A stretch of 64,000 nucleotides of DNA, from the NCBI GenBank assembly GCA_016946835.1, contig JACVTC010000186.1, positions 203,150 through 267,149 of the forward strand. Reading direction: 5' to 3'. This document shows, in pieces, positions 51,291 through 63,634 of this stretch (position 1 is the first letter of the stretch; each line of letters opens with the position of its first letter). Source of the stretch: Neocallimastix lanati (nom. inval.). Lineage: Eukaryota; Neocallimastigomycota; Neocallimastigomycetes; Neocallimastigales; Neocallimastigaceae. Position numbers and translations under genes: made by a program. The notes under the pieces are model-generated. The model had not been told where the DNA came from. It searched no databases and saw only the letters and a program-made list of their open reading frames with translations.

Positions 51291-53762
51291 CTAAATTTAT
51301 AAATAATAATTAACTAGAATATATATAGTTTAGTTTAAATTATTAATATCAATATCATTATTTTTTATTAATATCAATATCAATTTTTAAATTTTATTAA
51401 TAATAAATATTTAATATAAAATAAATTTTTTATTTTATTATTTAATTAATTTAATAATAAAATATAAAATTTATTTATTTTATTTAAATAAAATAAAATG
51501 AAAAGGTTTTATTATTAAATATTTAATAATAAAATATAATAATAAAATGAAAATTAAATAAATAATTGAAAATAAATAAAAATAAAATAAAATTCTTAAC
51601 AGAAAACTTATTTATTCTTTTATTTATTATTTTTTTAGTTTTTATTTTATTTTTATAATTCTAAAATACAATAAATAAAAATATACGTTGAACTTTGTGG
51701 CGTATTACATAATTTATACTCATTGTACAAATATTTATGCTGATTATACATAAATTATGTCGAAATGCACCACATTCAAATTTTTTATTACTTTTTATTG
51801 GTTCATTTTTTTTTTTTTGCTTTTTTGATTGGATTTAATTTTTTTTTATTGTTTGAATAAATAATGAATGTATTTGTATTAATTAATTTTGATACATTGT
51901 AATGAAAATATTTATAACTATTGGATAAAAAGTTGAAAAAATTGTATATGTATTGATTTTTTTTTTTTTTGATATATTGTAATAAGTTTTGTTTAATTTA
52001 TGTGTTAATGTTATAATTTTTATTATAATGGTTATCGTCGTTATTGTCGTTGTTATTCCGTTAATTTTTTTTTATATTATTAAAATGATAAATAATTTAT
52101 AAATATTAATTTGTTTTTAAAGAGGTCTTTTAAAGTGCACTTTTGATTAAACCATTCTGTTTTAATTATTATTATTATTATTATTACTAATAGTAGTAGT
52201 AGTAGGAGTAGTAGTAGTAGTAGAAGGTAGTTCATTCTAAAATTTATATAGAAAGTCCGTGATGATTTTAAATTTATAATTTTTATTATAATATACTGTC
52301 TAGTATATTATAGTTCGGTGGTGGTCACCATATTTTCGAAGTTCATTTTTATATGCATAGATATCATCTTTGCATATAAAATGCCAAAAGGGAACAGGCA
52401 TAAATAACTTTCATTTTTGAATGAGTTCTATTCATTTCCCTATGACATATTGGACAGATTTTTTTATATAGAAAGATATTTAATCTCCATCTTATTTTTC
52501 TATATCTTGTTATAGGATCATTGATATAGATGCATTGATCAGAAGAATTACTTAACTTTTATATAATTTTTATCCGTCTTCTTTTTCACCCTTGCGAATG
52601 GAAGAATACAACTTGTTAATGTCGAATTCCCAAAGTTACTTTTATAGATAATATCTTTTATTCTTAATTCCAAATCAATAAGATCTATATCTGGATCTTT
52701 CCGCTGAATTATCTAAATGTTCTTTTCAATTAATTCCGGAAAATCTATGAATAAAACCCAAATATTTGTATTCTTTTTTTGGAAGTCTATTTTCTTCTGA
52801 ACCTAAACAATAAATAAAATTTTTTTTTGAAAATTTCAACTACTATTCCAAAATATAAATATTTATTTCCTTTAAATATTAAGGAAAATAAAGATTTAAT
52901 AGTATCATTAAATACTCTAACCCTAAATTTTAATTAAATTTTTAATTAAGTTTTTAATTTATTTTTTTTTTTTTTTTTTTTTTTTATTATAAATTCATTT
53001 TATAAACTTTTATTTTAAAATTTCAAGTATAATGTATTATAATTTTTTATCAATTGATTTATACACTGTATTTTTATAATATTTATATATATTTTTAAAA
53101 TATTAATATTTTTATATTATTAATTTACGCTTTTATAGTATTTATATATAAAATTTATACTAATATAGAGTTTGTTATTACTGAAAAAATTTTATATTAT
53201 GAATAATTTTTTTTTATTTCTTCTAAAAACAATGAACCTAATTCAACAATTATGAAGTAAAATCTAACTTTTTATTTTGGAAGGTAATGTTGAGGTAATA
53301 AAAAATATATTTAATATAAATCAAGTCCCTTTATCTTATATCTTAGGATAATTAAACATAAATTGATAATTTTTTTTAAAGTCCACAAGTACTTTTTCAA
53401 AATAATTTTGAAAGAGAAGTTTATCATTTATATTAATTATTTCTTGTTTCACTTTTACTTTTCTTTTTTTTAAAATTTTCTTTAATAATATTATATATAC
53501 TTAATATTACATTGTCCGCAATTTTATTAACCCAATAAACAAGTGAAGAACGAAATAAAGAATTATTTCAATTTTTTAAGTTTTACTTTTTTTTTTTTTT
53601 TTTTAGTGTTTATTCTTCAATAAATAATATTTTAGATACTTCTTGAAATAGAATTATACTTTCTATAGTAATAATAATAATTGCAATTCCAAAACTTTAA
53701 AACATAATTTTCTTAGAATATTCACTTCTTTTGCTATACAAAAAAAAAAAAAAAAAAAAAAA
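51291..53762. other. AT-rich gene-poor region
   Basis: Mostly A/T repeats. An AGT-type trinucleotide run lies at 52190-52225. A minus-strand trace at about 52370-52640 reads KICPICHREMNRTH, with C-x2-C...H spacing like the zinc knuckle at the end of some reverse transcriptases, but it is too broken to call. The motif TTTGTGGCGTA at 51694-51704 is the reverse complement of part of the repeat at 17616 and 58959. Confidence 0.5.
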
Positions 53763-54660
53763 GGATTCAAAATAAAGCAAATTGATATTATTGTCGCCTT
53801 CCAAAATCCAAATCTCACTAAAGAAGTGTACATGAAAGCGCATGAAGGACATCCATATTATAATAAAAATTTTTTTAGGCTATATATGGATTTAAGCCAA
53901 GCAGCGGAAGAATTGAATAATGAATCAAATAATTTATATATAAACTTGGGATTTAAACAATTAGTAAAGCGTTATATATAAAAAAAGCAATAAAAATATT
54001 ATTAATTTTATTTTCAGAGTATATATAGATAATAAACTGGTATCTAATAAAAATAAATAAATTAATATGACAAAAAATAATTTTTTTTAAAAAAAAAGAT
54101 TAAAATAAAAGAAATTGGAGATGTTGAATACGTAATAGGTTTATAACATTTATGAAGATATGAGAAATGATTAAATTAAAATAAATATTAAATTTGATTT
54201 ATTAGATAGCTATAATATTTTTAAAACTCAACCCACTTTGAGAACATGAAATCATTAGAAAATAAAGAAGTTAAGAAAACAAAAAAAAAATAATATAGAT
54301 GAAACTTGGTATTGGAAAACTCCTAGATTCTATACTTTTCAATATGTACAGGACTTGACATTATTTTTTCTGTCAATAAAGCAGTCAGAAAATCAAAAGG
54401 AATTCACAATGGAAAATTAAGAGAATGTTTGAAAAATATTTAGATACCTCTGAAAGGAACCATGAATTTGGGCTTAAAAATTTTAAGAAAAGAATTTAGA
54501 GTAGCATTTGATGATGAAGATTATGCTGGAGGTGTAGAAACTAGAAGGTTAACTATCAGATTCATTATATGTATGGGAGAAACGTTTACGAGTTGGTGTT
54601 CTAAACTCCAAACATCGAGTAATCTATAGTCTCAGCGAACGTTGCAGATATTGTCTCTGG
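53763..54660 (+). pseudogene. Ty1/copia-type Pol relic
   Basis: Fragments in changing frames line up in the order of a copia RT-RNase H: IDIIVAFQNPNLTKEVYMKA (the AFL-x-L-x-EEIYM region of RT), YVD-like IYIDNKLVSN, KIKIKEIGDVEYVIGL (the DLGE-KYILG region), then FDDEDYAGGVETRRLTIRF and ICMGETFTSWCSKLQT (the RNase H segment with DADWAG, SWCSKKQ). There are many stops and frame changes. No LTRs were identified, and upstream integrase and Gag were not found in readable form. This is an old degraded insertion. Confidence 0.75.
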
Positions 54661-55859
54661 TACATAAATATATAAGCTAAAATATAAAATACATGTAAAT
54701 TTGTATTAGTTTAAATATTTTTTTAACTTAATAATATAAGTAACTTAAATAACTCTTAAATATAATATATTCATTTAAAAAAGTTTACATATAAATTCAA
54801 AATTTTCTAAGAAATTAAGAGTCTCAATGACTCTAATAATAATAACAAAATAATGAGAACATTATTTTGTGAATTATCGAAATATGTTACTCAGCCGTAC
54901 ACGATCCAACAACTTACTTATTCAAACATAAGCTATGCCAAAAAACATATTAATCTTAAGTTCTCTAAAGTGAAATTTTGAAATTTTGAAACCTATAGAT
55001 ATACACAGGTCTTATCAAAAAAGCCAGTATGAAATGTTTAAATAAAAATAAAATGAAGAATAAATACACCAATGGATTTGTAAATAATAATACCTTCTTT
55101 ATTCCTATATATATTTGCTTACATAGGTTATTACTAACAAGGTGGATGTATATTTAACATTAAATTTCCATTAGATTTTAATTACCATATTAAATGAAAT
55201 TAATTTCTTACTACTATTATTTATATATAAAATTAAATTACTGATATATGTTAACTAGTTAAAAAAATTTAAAAAACTCATTATCACAATAGAAAAGGTA
55301 TAGTATTTAATCTAATTACAATTGACATTATATTTGTGTTATAAATTACAAATTATGAATAATTTTATAAAAAATTTAAAAATTTATTTAATACAAATTT
55401 CCCGATGTCCTTTATAAATAAAATAAACATAATAGTTTCATCATACATAGTACAACTACAGCATTATACGCAATCTTAAGGTTCGTACTAAACCTACAAA
55501 AGAGAAGATATGAAAGGTTTTATCTTATTCACAAAGAGTGACAATAAGCTACAATATAAACATATAAATACATGTCAATTCGTATTAATTTAAATCTTTA
55601 GTTAATAATATAAGTAACTCAAATAATTTTTAATCATAATATTTTTATTTAATAGAATTTTAACATAAAATTTCCAAATTTCTAATACTTATTATTCAAA
55701 AAAATCGATATAAATTCGTAAAAAAGTATATATTTTAAATAAAAACTTTAAAAATAAATTTATCTTGTGGCTTAAAGAATATAATTCAAAAATTTAGTTC
55801 ATATGATTTATTTACTTTACTTATTATTTTATAAATCAAAGAATAATTTACATTTTTGA
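54661..55859. other. AT-rich region, no recognisable gene
   Basis: Short bursts of complexity at 54840-55000 and 55430-55560, with no long frame on either strand. It could hold upstream exons of 55860-56288, but no splice boundaries can be defended. Confidence 0.45.
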
Positions 55860-56288
55860 ATTACACAAGAAAAATTTTTTAATTTAAAATGTGATTGGGA
55901 TAATCACATCTTTACAATATCTAAAAATATAAATGGAATTTTTTGTTTAGTATTTTTTGATTATAATTTATTTTTCGAAGATATTGATTCATCCTCCAAC
56001 ACTTATAAACAATGTATCCAAACAGAAATTAACCAATTTAATGATATAATAGATAAGACTTCTTACATTTATTTATTAAGTTCACTTAGATATGCTCATT
56101 CAGAATGTGATAATATTATGTATATAAATATTACAGATTCTTATGTCATTAATCATTACGAATGTGCTATTAATAGTACACGAGTTAAAGAAATATTTTT
56201 AAAATATGGGTTTAAAATTTTAAATGAATATAATGTTGATATTTTTCCGTTCCTTGATAAGTCACAAATTTCATATACACCAAATATC
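55860..56288 (+). CDS. Open exon-like segment of unknown function
   Basis: A single frame is open from a stop at 55857-55859 through to TGA at 56298-56300 (about 146 codons), but its first ATG is at 56118, so a longer upstream origin is likely. The peptide is acidic to neutral with a regular alpha/beta look (GIFCLVFFDYNLFFEDI, YIYLLSSLRYAHSECDN, GFKILNEYNVDIFPFLD). GTAAGT at 56289-56294 is a good 5' splice site, so it may be an internal exon. Not recognised. It lies near bacterial-like kinase and ATP-grasp relics but no link is shown. Confidence 0.4.
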
Positions 56289-56300
56289 GTAAGTTATTGA

Positions 56301-57249
56301 ATTTTCAAATAATAATGAATTTTAAATATTTATTTTTATTTAATTTTATGGAATTTTTTATTTTATTGTAAAAAGTATAATTCTAATATATATATTTATA
56401 AAACATTTTCTTTTAATTTACCCTGTTTCGTTTAGAACTAAAAAATTTTAAAAAATTATTAAAAAAAAAAAAAAAAAAAAAAAATATGATAAATTTAAAA
56501 ATATTTAATAATATATTATAATTTATATAATTATTACCGTAATAATTATTATTATTTAAAAAAGAAGAAAAAAATTATTTTTAAAATTTATTAAATTTTA
56601 TATATATAACTATATATTTTATAATATAAATATAAATAAATAGTACAATAATAATTAATCATATTTAAAAAAAAAAAATAATAATAAAAATATATTAGAT
56701 TGAATTTTATAGTTCAATATTTAAAAATTTTAGATAGAAAAGTGTATTATTTTATATTTAATTTTTTTCAATAAAGCGGTCAAGCGGAAAGAATATCCAA
56801 CTATACAAAAGCATATCGAAGTATTATGGCTACCTTAATATTCCCATACTTTGAGAAGACTAAAGAACGGTACATACGAGAATTAAAATAAATAATATAT
56901 ATATATATTTATCGTTAATCAATTTATTTTTTATAAGCAATAAAGGGACAAAGTTGAACAAAAAAAAAATAGAATGAAAAATAAAATAATAAAAAAAATT
57001 GATTTGATATAACGATTTTTTTTTTTTTTTTAAATATTTATTATGTATTATTTTAATTAAATATTAAAAAAATGGTGATATTAAACTTTTAAAAAAAGTA
57101 TTTTTTAATTATTATATTTATAATAATATTTATTTATATTTATATATTAATTTTTAAAAAATCAAGATTATGAGCAAGTTAATAGATAAATTTATTGACA
57201 TAAAGATTTTAATTTATTATAATCTAACAGTAATTTTTTTAACTAATAA
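56301..57249. other. AT-rich region with a possible integrase-like fragment
   Basis: At about 56776-56891 one plus-strand frame reads SGQAERISNYTKAYRSIM and on to a TAA. The start resembles the NGxAERxNRT...R-M motif around the catalytic Glu of copia integrases. It is short and isolated, so the call is weak. The rest is homopolymers and AT repeats. Confidence 0.35.
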
Positions 57250-57786
57250 TTACCAACATTTACCGTATCTTGATTGGCATCCAGAATCACAGTAATCACT
57301 GGATTTACCACAATATCCATATTTACTACGACAATAATTACGTTTACAGATGTATATTCCATCCTTCTTAGAACCACACTTATTACTAGATAGTATAGTT
57401 GGAATAGATTGCTTTTTTGCAGTAATTTTTATTTTTTTCTGTTTTTCTTCCAATTCCCTTCTCATGTCGTCATAAATAGGATTAGTTTCCATATCCTTTC
57501 TCATGTCATCATAGATTGGATTAGTTTCCATTTTTTTTCTCATTTCATCGTAGATAGGGTTATCTTCCATTTCCTTCCTCATGTCATCATAGATTGGATT
57601 GTTTTCTAATTCCTTTCTCATGTCATCAGAATTTTTTGAATTAAAGTCATTATCCCAACGTGATCTTTTAGTTAACTTAGTTTCGTATTCTTTACTAAAA
57701 TTACCTTCAGCATTAGATGGTAAATTGATACAATATATTGTATTAATGGATAATAGAAATGAAAATAAAAAATTTGGAAATTTCAT
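57250..57786 (-). CDS. Secreted CBM18 protein with 13-residue tandem repeats
   Basis: 178 residues. Signal peptide at about 1-19; a Lys-Arg pair at 40-41 is a possible Kex2 cleavage site. Residues 54-114 contain four full copies and one partial copy of a 13-residue unit (DDMRKEMETNPIY type; starts at 54, 67, 80, 93 and 106), charged and probably helical. Residues 137-178 form a hevein-like CBM18 (CG...YCG...YCDSGCQS..GKC). This domain family binds chitin or chitin-like glycans. It has only seven cysteines: the adjacent Cys pair normally near the middle reads Cys-Arg (152-153), leaving one disulfide partner without its mate. The start ATG is followed directly by the signal peptide and no break is visible. 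The role is likely extracellular or cell-wall associated. Confidence 0.82.
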   Translation of the reverse strand: MKFPNFLFSFLLSINTIYCINLPSNAEGNFSKEYETKLTKRSRWDNDFNSKNSDDMRKELENNPIYDDMRKEMEDNPIYDEMRKKMETNPIYDDMRKDMETNPIYDDMRRELEEKQKKIKITAKKQSIPTILSSNKCGSKKDGIYICKRNYCRSKYGYCGKSSDYCDSGCQSRYGKCW

Positions 57787-59080
57787 TTTTATTTAAAAAT
57801 TTTATTTAATTTTTTTTTATTACTTTTTTGAATAATAAATTTGATAATTTTCATTTTAAATTAATCTTTATGTTAAAGTATGTGATACATCAGAGTCATT
57901 TAAATTTTATAAAAAGAAGTTATATACTCAAACCATTTGATTTATACTTATTATATTTAGATATAAGTTATTATTTAAATGACATATTTTTAAAATCAAA
58001 AAAAAATCAAAAAAAAAAAAAAAAAAAAATTTAATAAAATATTTATTCACAAATAATTAATAAACTGTACTATTATTTAAATATATATATCCAATACAAA
58101 AATATTACATTGGGCATTTTTATTATTACTTATAATTTATTTATACTAAATATAATAATTATAATATTTTATTCTATAATGTTTAATCATACTAAATAAA
58201 GATATTTATTATATTATAAATAACAACACCAAAAAAAAAAAAACATTACTTAAATATTTAATAGTAATTATATTAAATAAGTATTATTCATTTTAAAACA
58301 CTATATATGTGTCTTGTAAATACATAATCAATTCAATATTCAATATGAGTACATTAATATTGTACATAGCTATACTTGTTTATTAAGATTATAGGCGCGA
58401 GTAAACGACGATTTAAAATATAAATTCTATAATACTAAATAATACCAATAAACAAATGCTACATATAATAACTTTATTTTATACTTAGTATGTACATGAT
58501 AATAATTAATTAGGATTATTCTTAATTTATGATATTATATTATATTATTATTACTTTTAAAAAATATTCAACTATTTAAATTTAAAAAAGTATAGCTGAT
58601 AATAATAATGTATTTATTTTTATCATATTTTATATTTAATTTTATTTTACTTTTGAAATATCTAATAGTTATTATTATTTTTTTTTTTTTTATTTTAGAT
58701 TATATTAATATTTATTGATTTAAAGTTCTTAATTTTTTTTCATTATTTTAAATTTATTTAATTTCTTGTTTGTGTAATGCACTTTATTATTATAAATAAG
58801 TTTTCCTTTTAAATTTATATAAACTATATTATATATAATTAGACAAGAAATAAATTAAATTTATTAATATTTAAAGTTCTATTTATTTAAATTTTTTAAA
58901 ATTATTTAATAATTAAAATTATCAACCCATATTTAGTAAAGTTTACTTTCTAATTATCAAATTTACGCCACAAATTTGTAATTCTAAAAAGTATTTCTTT
59001 AATTACTTATACATGCTTTCTTTGATAACCCCTAACCCCTAAACATTCGAATCAAACTATACAAGTGAAAATTTAAATGT
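57787..59080. other. AT-rich intergenic DNA
   Basis: Upstream of the CBM18 gene and on to the kinase-like fragment; no gene recognised. It contains AAATTTACGCCACAA at 58959-58973, which is repeated at 17616-17630. Confidence 0.55.
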
Positions 59081-59235
59081 TATAGAAATATTTTTCATTC
59101 GTATCATCCGACCTTCTAAGTCGGGTTGTACAATGATTAGGAAATGCATATTCATTTCTTTCCTTTAATATATTCCCCAAAGTAGTTTTTCCTGCTCCTG
59201 ATGGTCCTGTAATTGCTATTTATTCTTCGCATATT
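59081..59235 (-). pseudogene. Guanylate-kinase-like N-terminal fragment
   Basis: Minus strand: IAITGPSGAGKTTLGNIL, a P-loop of guanylate-kinase type, followed by FPNHCTTRLRRSDD and EKYFYNI, which fit the TTR-x-x-R...Y-F region of that family. A stop sits directly before the P-loop strand (about 59221-59223) with a likely MRR start in another frame, and TAA ends the frame after about 48 residues; the rest of the kinase is missing. Guanylate kinases normally have about 200 residues. It is a decayed copy, or one exon of a spliced gene. Confidence 0.55.
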
Positions 59236-59262
59236 ATTTTTCTATAGATAATTTTTAAAATG

Positions 59263-59600
59263 AAATTTAAAAAATTAGATTAACCTTATTATTTTATTAA
59301 TTATAATTTTTTGTTTAATCATAATAATTATAATATATTATTTATATAAGTTTTATTTTAATTAATAATTTTTTATTTTTATTTTTATTTTATATATATA
59401 TTATTATATCTTTTATTTTATTTATTTAATTAAATTTAAAAAATTAGATTAACCTTATTATTTTATTAATTATAATTTTTTGTTTAATCATAATAATTAT
59501 AATATATTATTTATATAAGTTTTATTTTAATTAATAATTTTTTATTTTTATTTTTATTTTATATATATATTATTATATCTTTTATTTTATTTATTTAATT
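59263..59600. repeat. Perfect 169-bp tandem duplication
   Basis: 59263-59431 is repeated as 59432-59600 with no difference seen by eye. Both copies start AAATTTAAAAAATTAG. The sequence is noncoding AT-rich DNA. Confidence 0.9.
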
Positions 59601-59714
59601 ATATTTTTTATTTGTTATTTTCTTTATTTTGAAATATATACATATAAATTAAGGTTTAAAATACTTAATTATAATACATAATAATTGTATATATTTACAT
59701 ATTTCAAAATAATA

Positions 59715-60874
59715 ATGAGTTTTATACAATATACTGAAAAATATTATTATATAGGTTTTAATTCAAACAATGCAATATTTAATAAATTATTTTTTGATGG
59801 TTCACTATCGTTGTTATCCTACAGGTGAAAAAGGAAATATCCCTTATTCAAAAAAAAAAAAAAAAAAAAAAAATTAGAAGACACTAAAAGTGATAAATTT
59901 TTATTAGATTATAAAAAAATCATAAAAACATAATGTAAAAAATATAATAAATAATAATCCACATGTAAAATTTATTACTTTTAATAAAAGAATAAGAAAA
60001 CTATACAAAAATATAAAAGATATTAATATAATTGAACTTAATCAAGATAATACAGTAGATTTTTTAAATGATAAATTCAAGGTAAGAGATTTTTTAAAGA
60101 ACATAGTAACAATTCCAGAAGGTGCTAAAATGAGAGGAAAAATTATTACTTATGAAAATATATATGTTAAATTTTCAGGTAGTAAATTTGTTATTCAAGC
60201 TCCAACTGGTGCAGGTGGAGAAAATACATATTTAGTAGAAAATGAAGAAGATATACAAAAATGGAATTTAGAAAAAAAATGTAACATACAATGTATATAT
60301 ATATAAAAAAATACACCCCTTAATATTACAATGATGATAGGAGAAAATAATATTATTAATTTTCCAATTTCTGCACAACTAATAAAAGTAACGGATCATA
60401 AGTTTAAATATTATGGCAGTGATTTTAAAGTAGTTTTAACATATTCAAAAAATGTTAGAAAAAATAATTTTAGAATTATCATATAAAATATGCGAAAAAA
60501 TAAAAACGACTGGTTATAGGGGAATAATAGGTATAGATTATCTATACAAGAGTAATGGAGATATTATTTTTATGGAAATAAATTCAAGATTTCAATCTTC
60601 ATCCTTTTTAATTAATATGTATCTTGAAAAATATTATAATACTAATTTAGCTGAATATCACTATATTTCAACCTAAGGATTCACATTGAAAGAAGTGAAA
60701 GCTTTGCATATAAATGAAAGTTTTATTAATTGTAAAATTGATGATAATTTTGATAATATTAATGAAGATTTTAAAGTTTTAAACGGATATTTTGAAGATA
60801 ATGAAGAATCCGTATATAGAAAAATTTGCAAGAGATCAATTATAAATGAAGATAATTTTGAAAGAATACAGTAA
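59715..60874 (+). pseudogene. Broken ATP-grasp ligase-like gene
   Basis: Frames read in order give MSFIQYTEKYYYIGFNSNN at the start, NDKFKVRDFLKNIVTIPEG, then FSGSKFVIQAPTGAGGENT (glycine-rich ATP loop of the ATP-grasp fold), and GYRGIIGIDYLY...DIIFMEINSRFQSSS, the metal- and ATP-binding C-terminal strand region with the characteristic EIN-x-RF. Breaks: frame changes near 59825 (beside poly(A)), 59930, 60300 and 60440, and an in-frame TAA at 60674-60676. Family members are carboxylate-amine ligases, but the substrate cannot be told. The closest look is to bacterial stand-alone ATP-grasp proteins, hinting at horizontal transfer. Confidence 0.65.
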
Positions 60875-61540
60875 TAAAATAAAATTAATAATTCAAAATT
60901 ATTTATTAATAATAATTATATATATGTAAACATTTTATATTATTATAAAAAATATTTTTAAATATTAATTTAATCAGAATAAAATAAATAATTAAACAAT
61001 AAGTAATTTCATATTTTCATAAACTAAGTAGTAATAATTTTTATTATATATTTAAACAAAACAAACAAAAAAATATTATATTTTACATCACAAAAAAAAA
61101 AAAAAAAAAGAATTTATTTATGTATGAAAAAAAAAAAAAAATTTAAAATTCAATAATTAATATATTTATCATATATATATTTTTTACGATAAATTTATTA
61201 ATATTTTTTGTTTAAAGATATTAATGTGAAACTTAATATTACCACGACATTGTTTACATTTGAAAATATAAATGACACATATATATACTTTTTATAGCTA
61301 AATAAAGTGGAGTGTACCAATTTTATTCTTTGCTATAATGTTTACATAACCACCATTTTAATAAGAAACTCAGTAATCTTTTACAGTGTAGGGTTAATAT
61401 TAAAAAAAAAAAACTTTAATTGTATTAATATACTCATTTACATTTCTTTTTCGTAATAAGGAAAATAAAAATAAAAAAAAAAAAAATAAAAAAAATAATA
61501 TCATTGTATTTTATTTAAGAATATATAATTATTTAATATT
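60875..61540. other. AT-rich intergenic DNA
   Basis: Homopolymers (poly(A) near 61090 and 61130) and short complex patches at 61220-61400; no gene recognised. Confidence 0.5.
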
Positions 61541-61549
61541 TTAAATACA

Positions 61550-61890
<341 letters not shown>

Positions 61891-63634
61891 TAAACTTCAA
61901 AATAAATTTTATATAAAAATATATTCAATTTAAAGATTTTTATAATTAGAATAATTAAAATTTAAAATTATTCTGAAAATAGATAACAGAATTTTAATTT
62001 AGAATTAAAATTTTTAAACTTAACAATAAATAAGTAAATTTATAAAAATAACATTATCTAAAACTTCATATCTGGAAATCCGAATATGATAATTTAAATC
62101 TAAATCTGTAATTTAAAGTTATAAGATATATAAAATGACTTATTTTAGAAGTATGCAATGGAAACTCAAATTCCTAAATTATACAAATAAACATTTAAAA
62201 GTTTTTGGAAGTAAATAAACAAACTAAAGTTCTAAAATACTTAAATTCCAGAAATTTCTATAAAAACGTTTCAATTAAACAATAAAGCATGAATTTAAAT
62301 TTTAAGCAATTTTAAGATTTAAATAAAGAAATTTAAATTTTATAGACATTTCAAACTTATGTCAGATAAATAGTATAAGTTAACAAACAAAACATTTTTT
62401 TTTTATCAAAAGTAATTGTTAACAATTAATTATACATTATCAAATAAAAATCATAATACTATTATAATATTATTATCTATATTACATATTTTTTTTCTAT
62501 TAATTTTATTCGTAATAAAAATTGCAAAGTTGTTATATTGTGAATTTTAATAAATTTGTATTACATATGAAACGTATGTTATTTAATATTATATAATTTT
62601 ATTATTATTATTATTATTATTACTAATATTATTATTTATTTATTATCATTACAATTATAATTTTTTATTATTTATTTATTATTTATTATTATTACTAATA
62701 ATATTATTTATTTATTCTTTATTAATATAATTATTACTATTATTATTAAAATTGAATTAGTATTAACACTTTTTATATAAAAATTAACAAAAAAAAAAAA
62801 AAAAAATTAAAAATTACGTTATTAAAATTGTAATTAAATAAAAAAAAAAATAATAATTAATATATTTTATTGTTTTATAATGTACTTTTATATTCAAAAA
62901 TAATATAAACTAATTTTAGTTAAATGAAATATATGAGTATTAACACTTTTTATATAAAAATTAACAAATTGTAATTAAATAATAAAAAATAATAATAATT
63001 AATATATTTTCAATATTTTTTATTGTTTTATAATATACTTTTATATTCAAAAATAATATAAACTAATTTTAGTTAAATGAAAAAGTATAAAATAGATATT
63101 TTATATAATATATTTTTTTTATTATACATCATTATAATTTATATTTTTATATTTTTACTATAACACGAAATTGTTTTAAAAAAAGTAAAAAATTTCCTTA
63201 TAAAGGTTAAAAGTTATAACAGATAATAGATTAAAAATTGACGCTATACAGGCTAAGAATTTTTTAAATAATTATTTAATATTTAATAAAAAAATAATTA
63301 ATAATTATATAAAAAATAATAAAATGAACATTTTTGTAAATGTTAATAAATTAACTCATATTATTACAAATTATTAACTCTATTTCTACATTTTAACCAA
63401 TAGCATTTTAAACAAGACATTCAATATCAATTACTCGATATAGATTAATTAAAAAAAAAAGTTATTTTTATTTTTCATTTATTAATATTTTGTAGTATTC
63501 ACATGATCATTTCAGACCAATTAAATTATTAATAATAATTAATTTTTATATTTTAAATTTATTTTTTTTTTTTCTATTTTTTTTTTTTTTTTTAAATTTT
63601 TAAATTATATTTTAAATATAAATTAAAAATAAAA
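61891..63634. other. AT-rich DNA with a 180-bp imperfect tandem duplication
   Basis: No gene. 62759-62937 and 62938-63083 share TATTAACACTTTTTATATAA at the start and a TTATATTCAAAAATAATATA block near the end, with a poly(A)-containing insert present only in the first copy. Confidence 0.7.

Noticed and set aside
52370-52640. LINE-type zinc knuckle relic on the minus strand
   Set aside because: Only one short suggestive motif and several frame breaks; not enough for a feature of its own.
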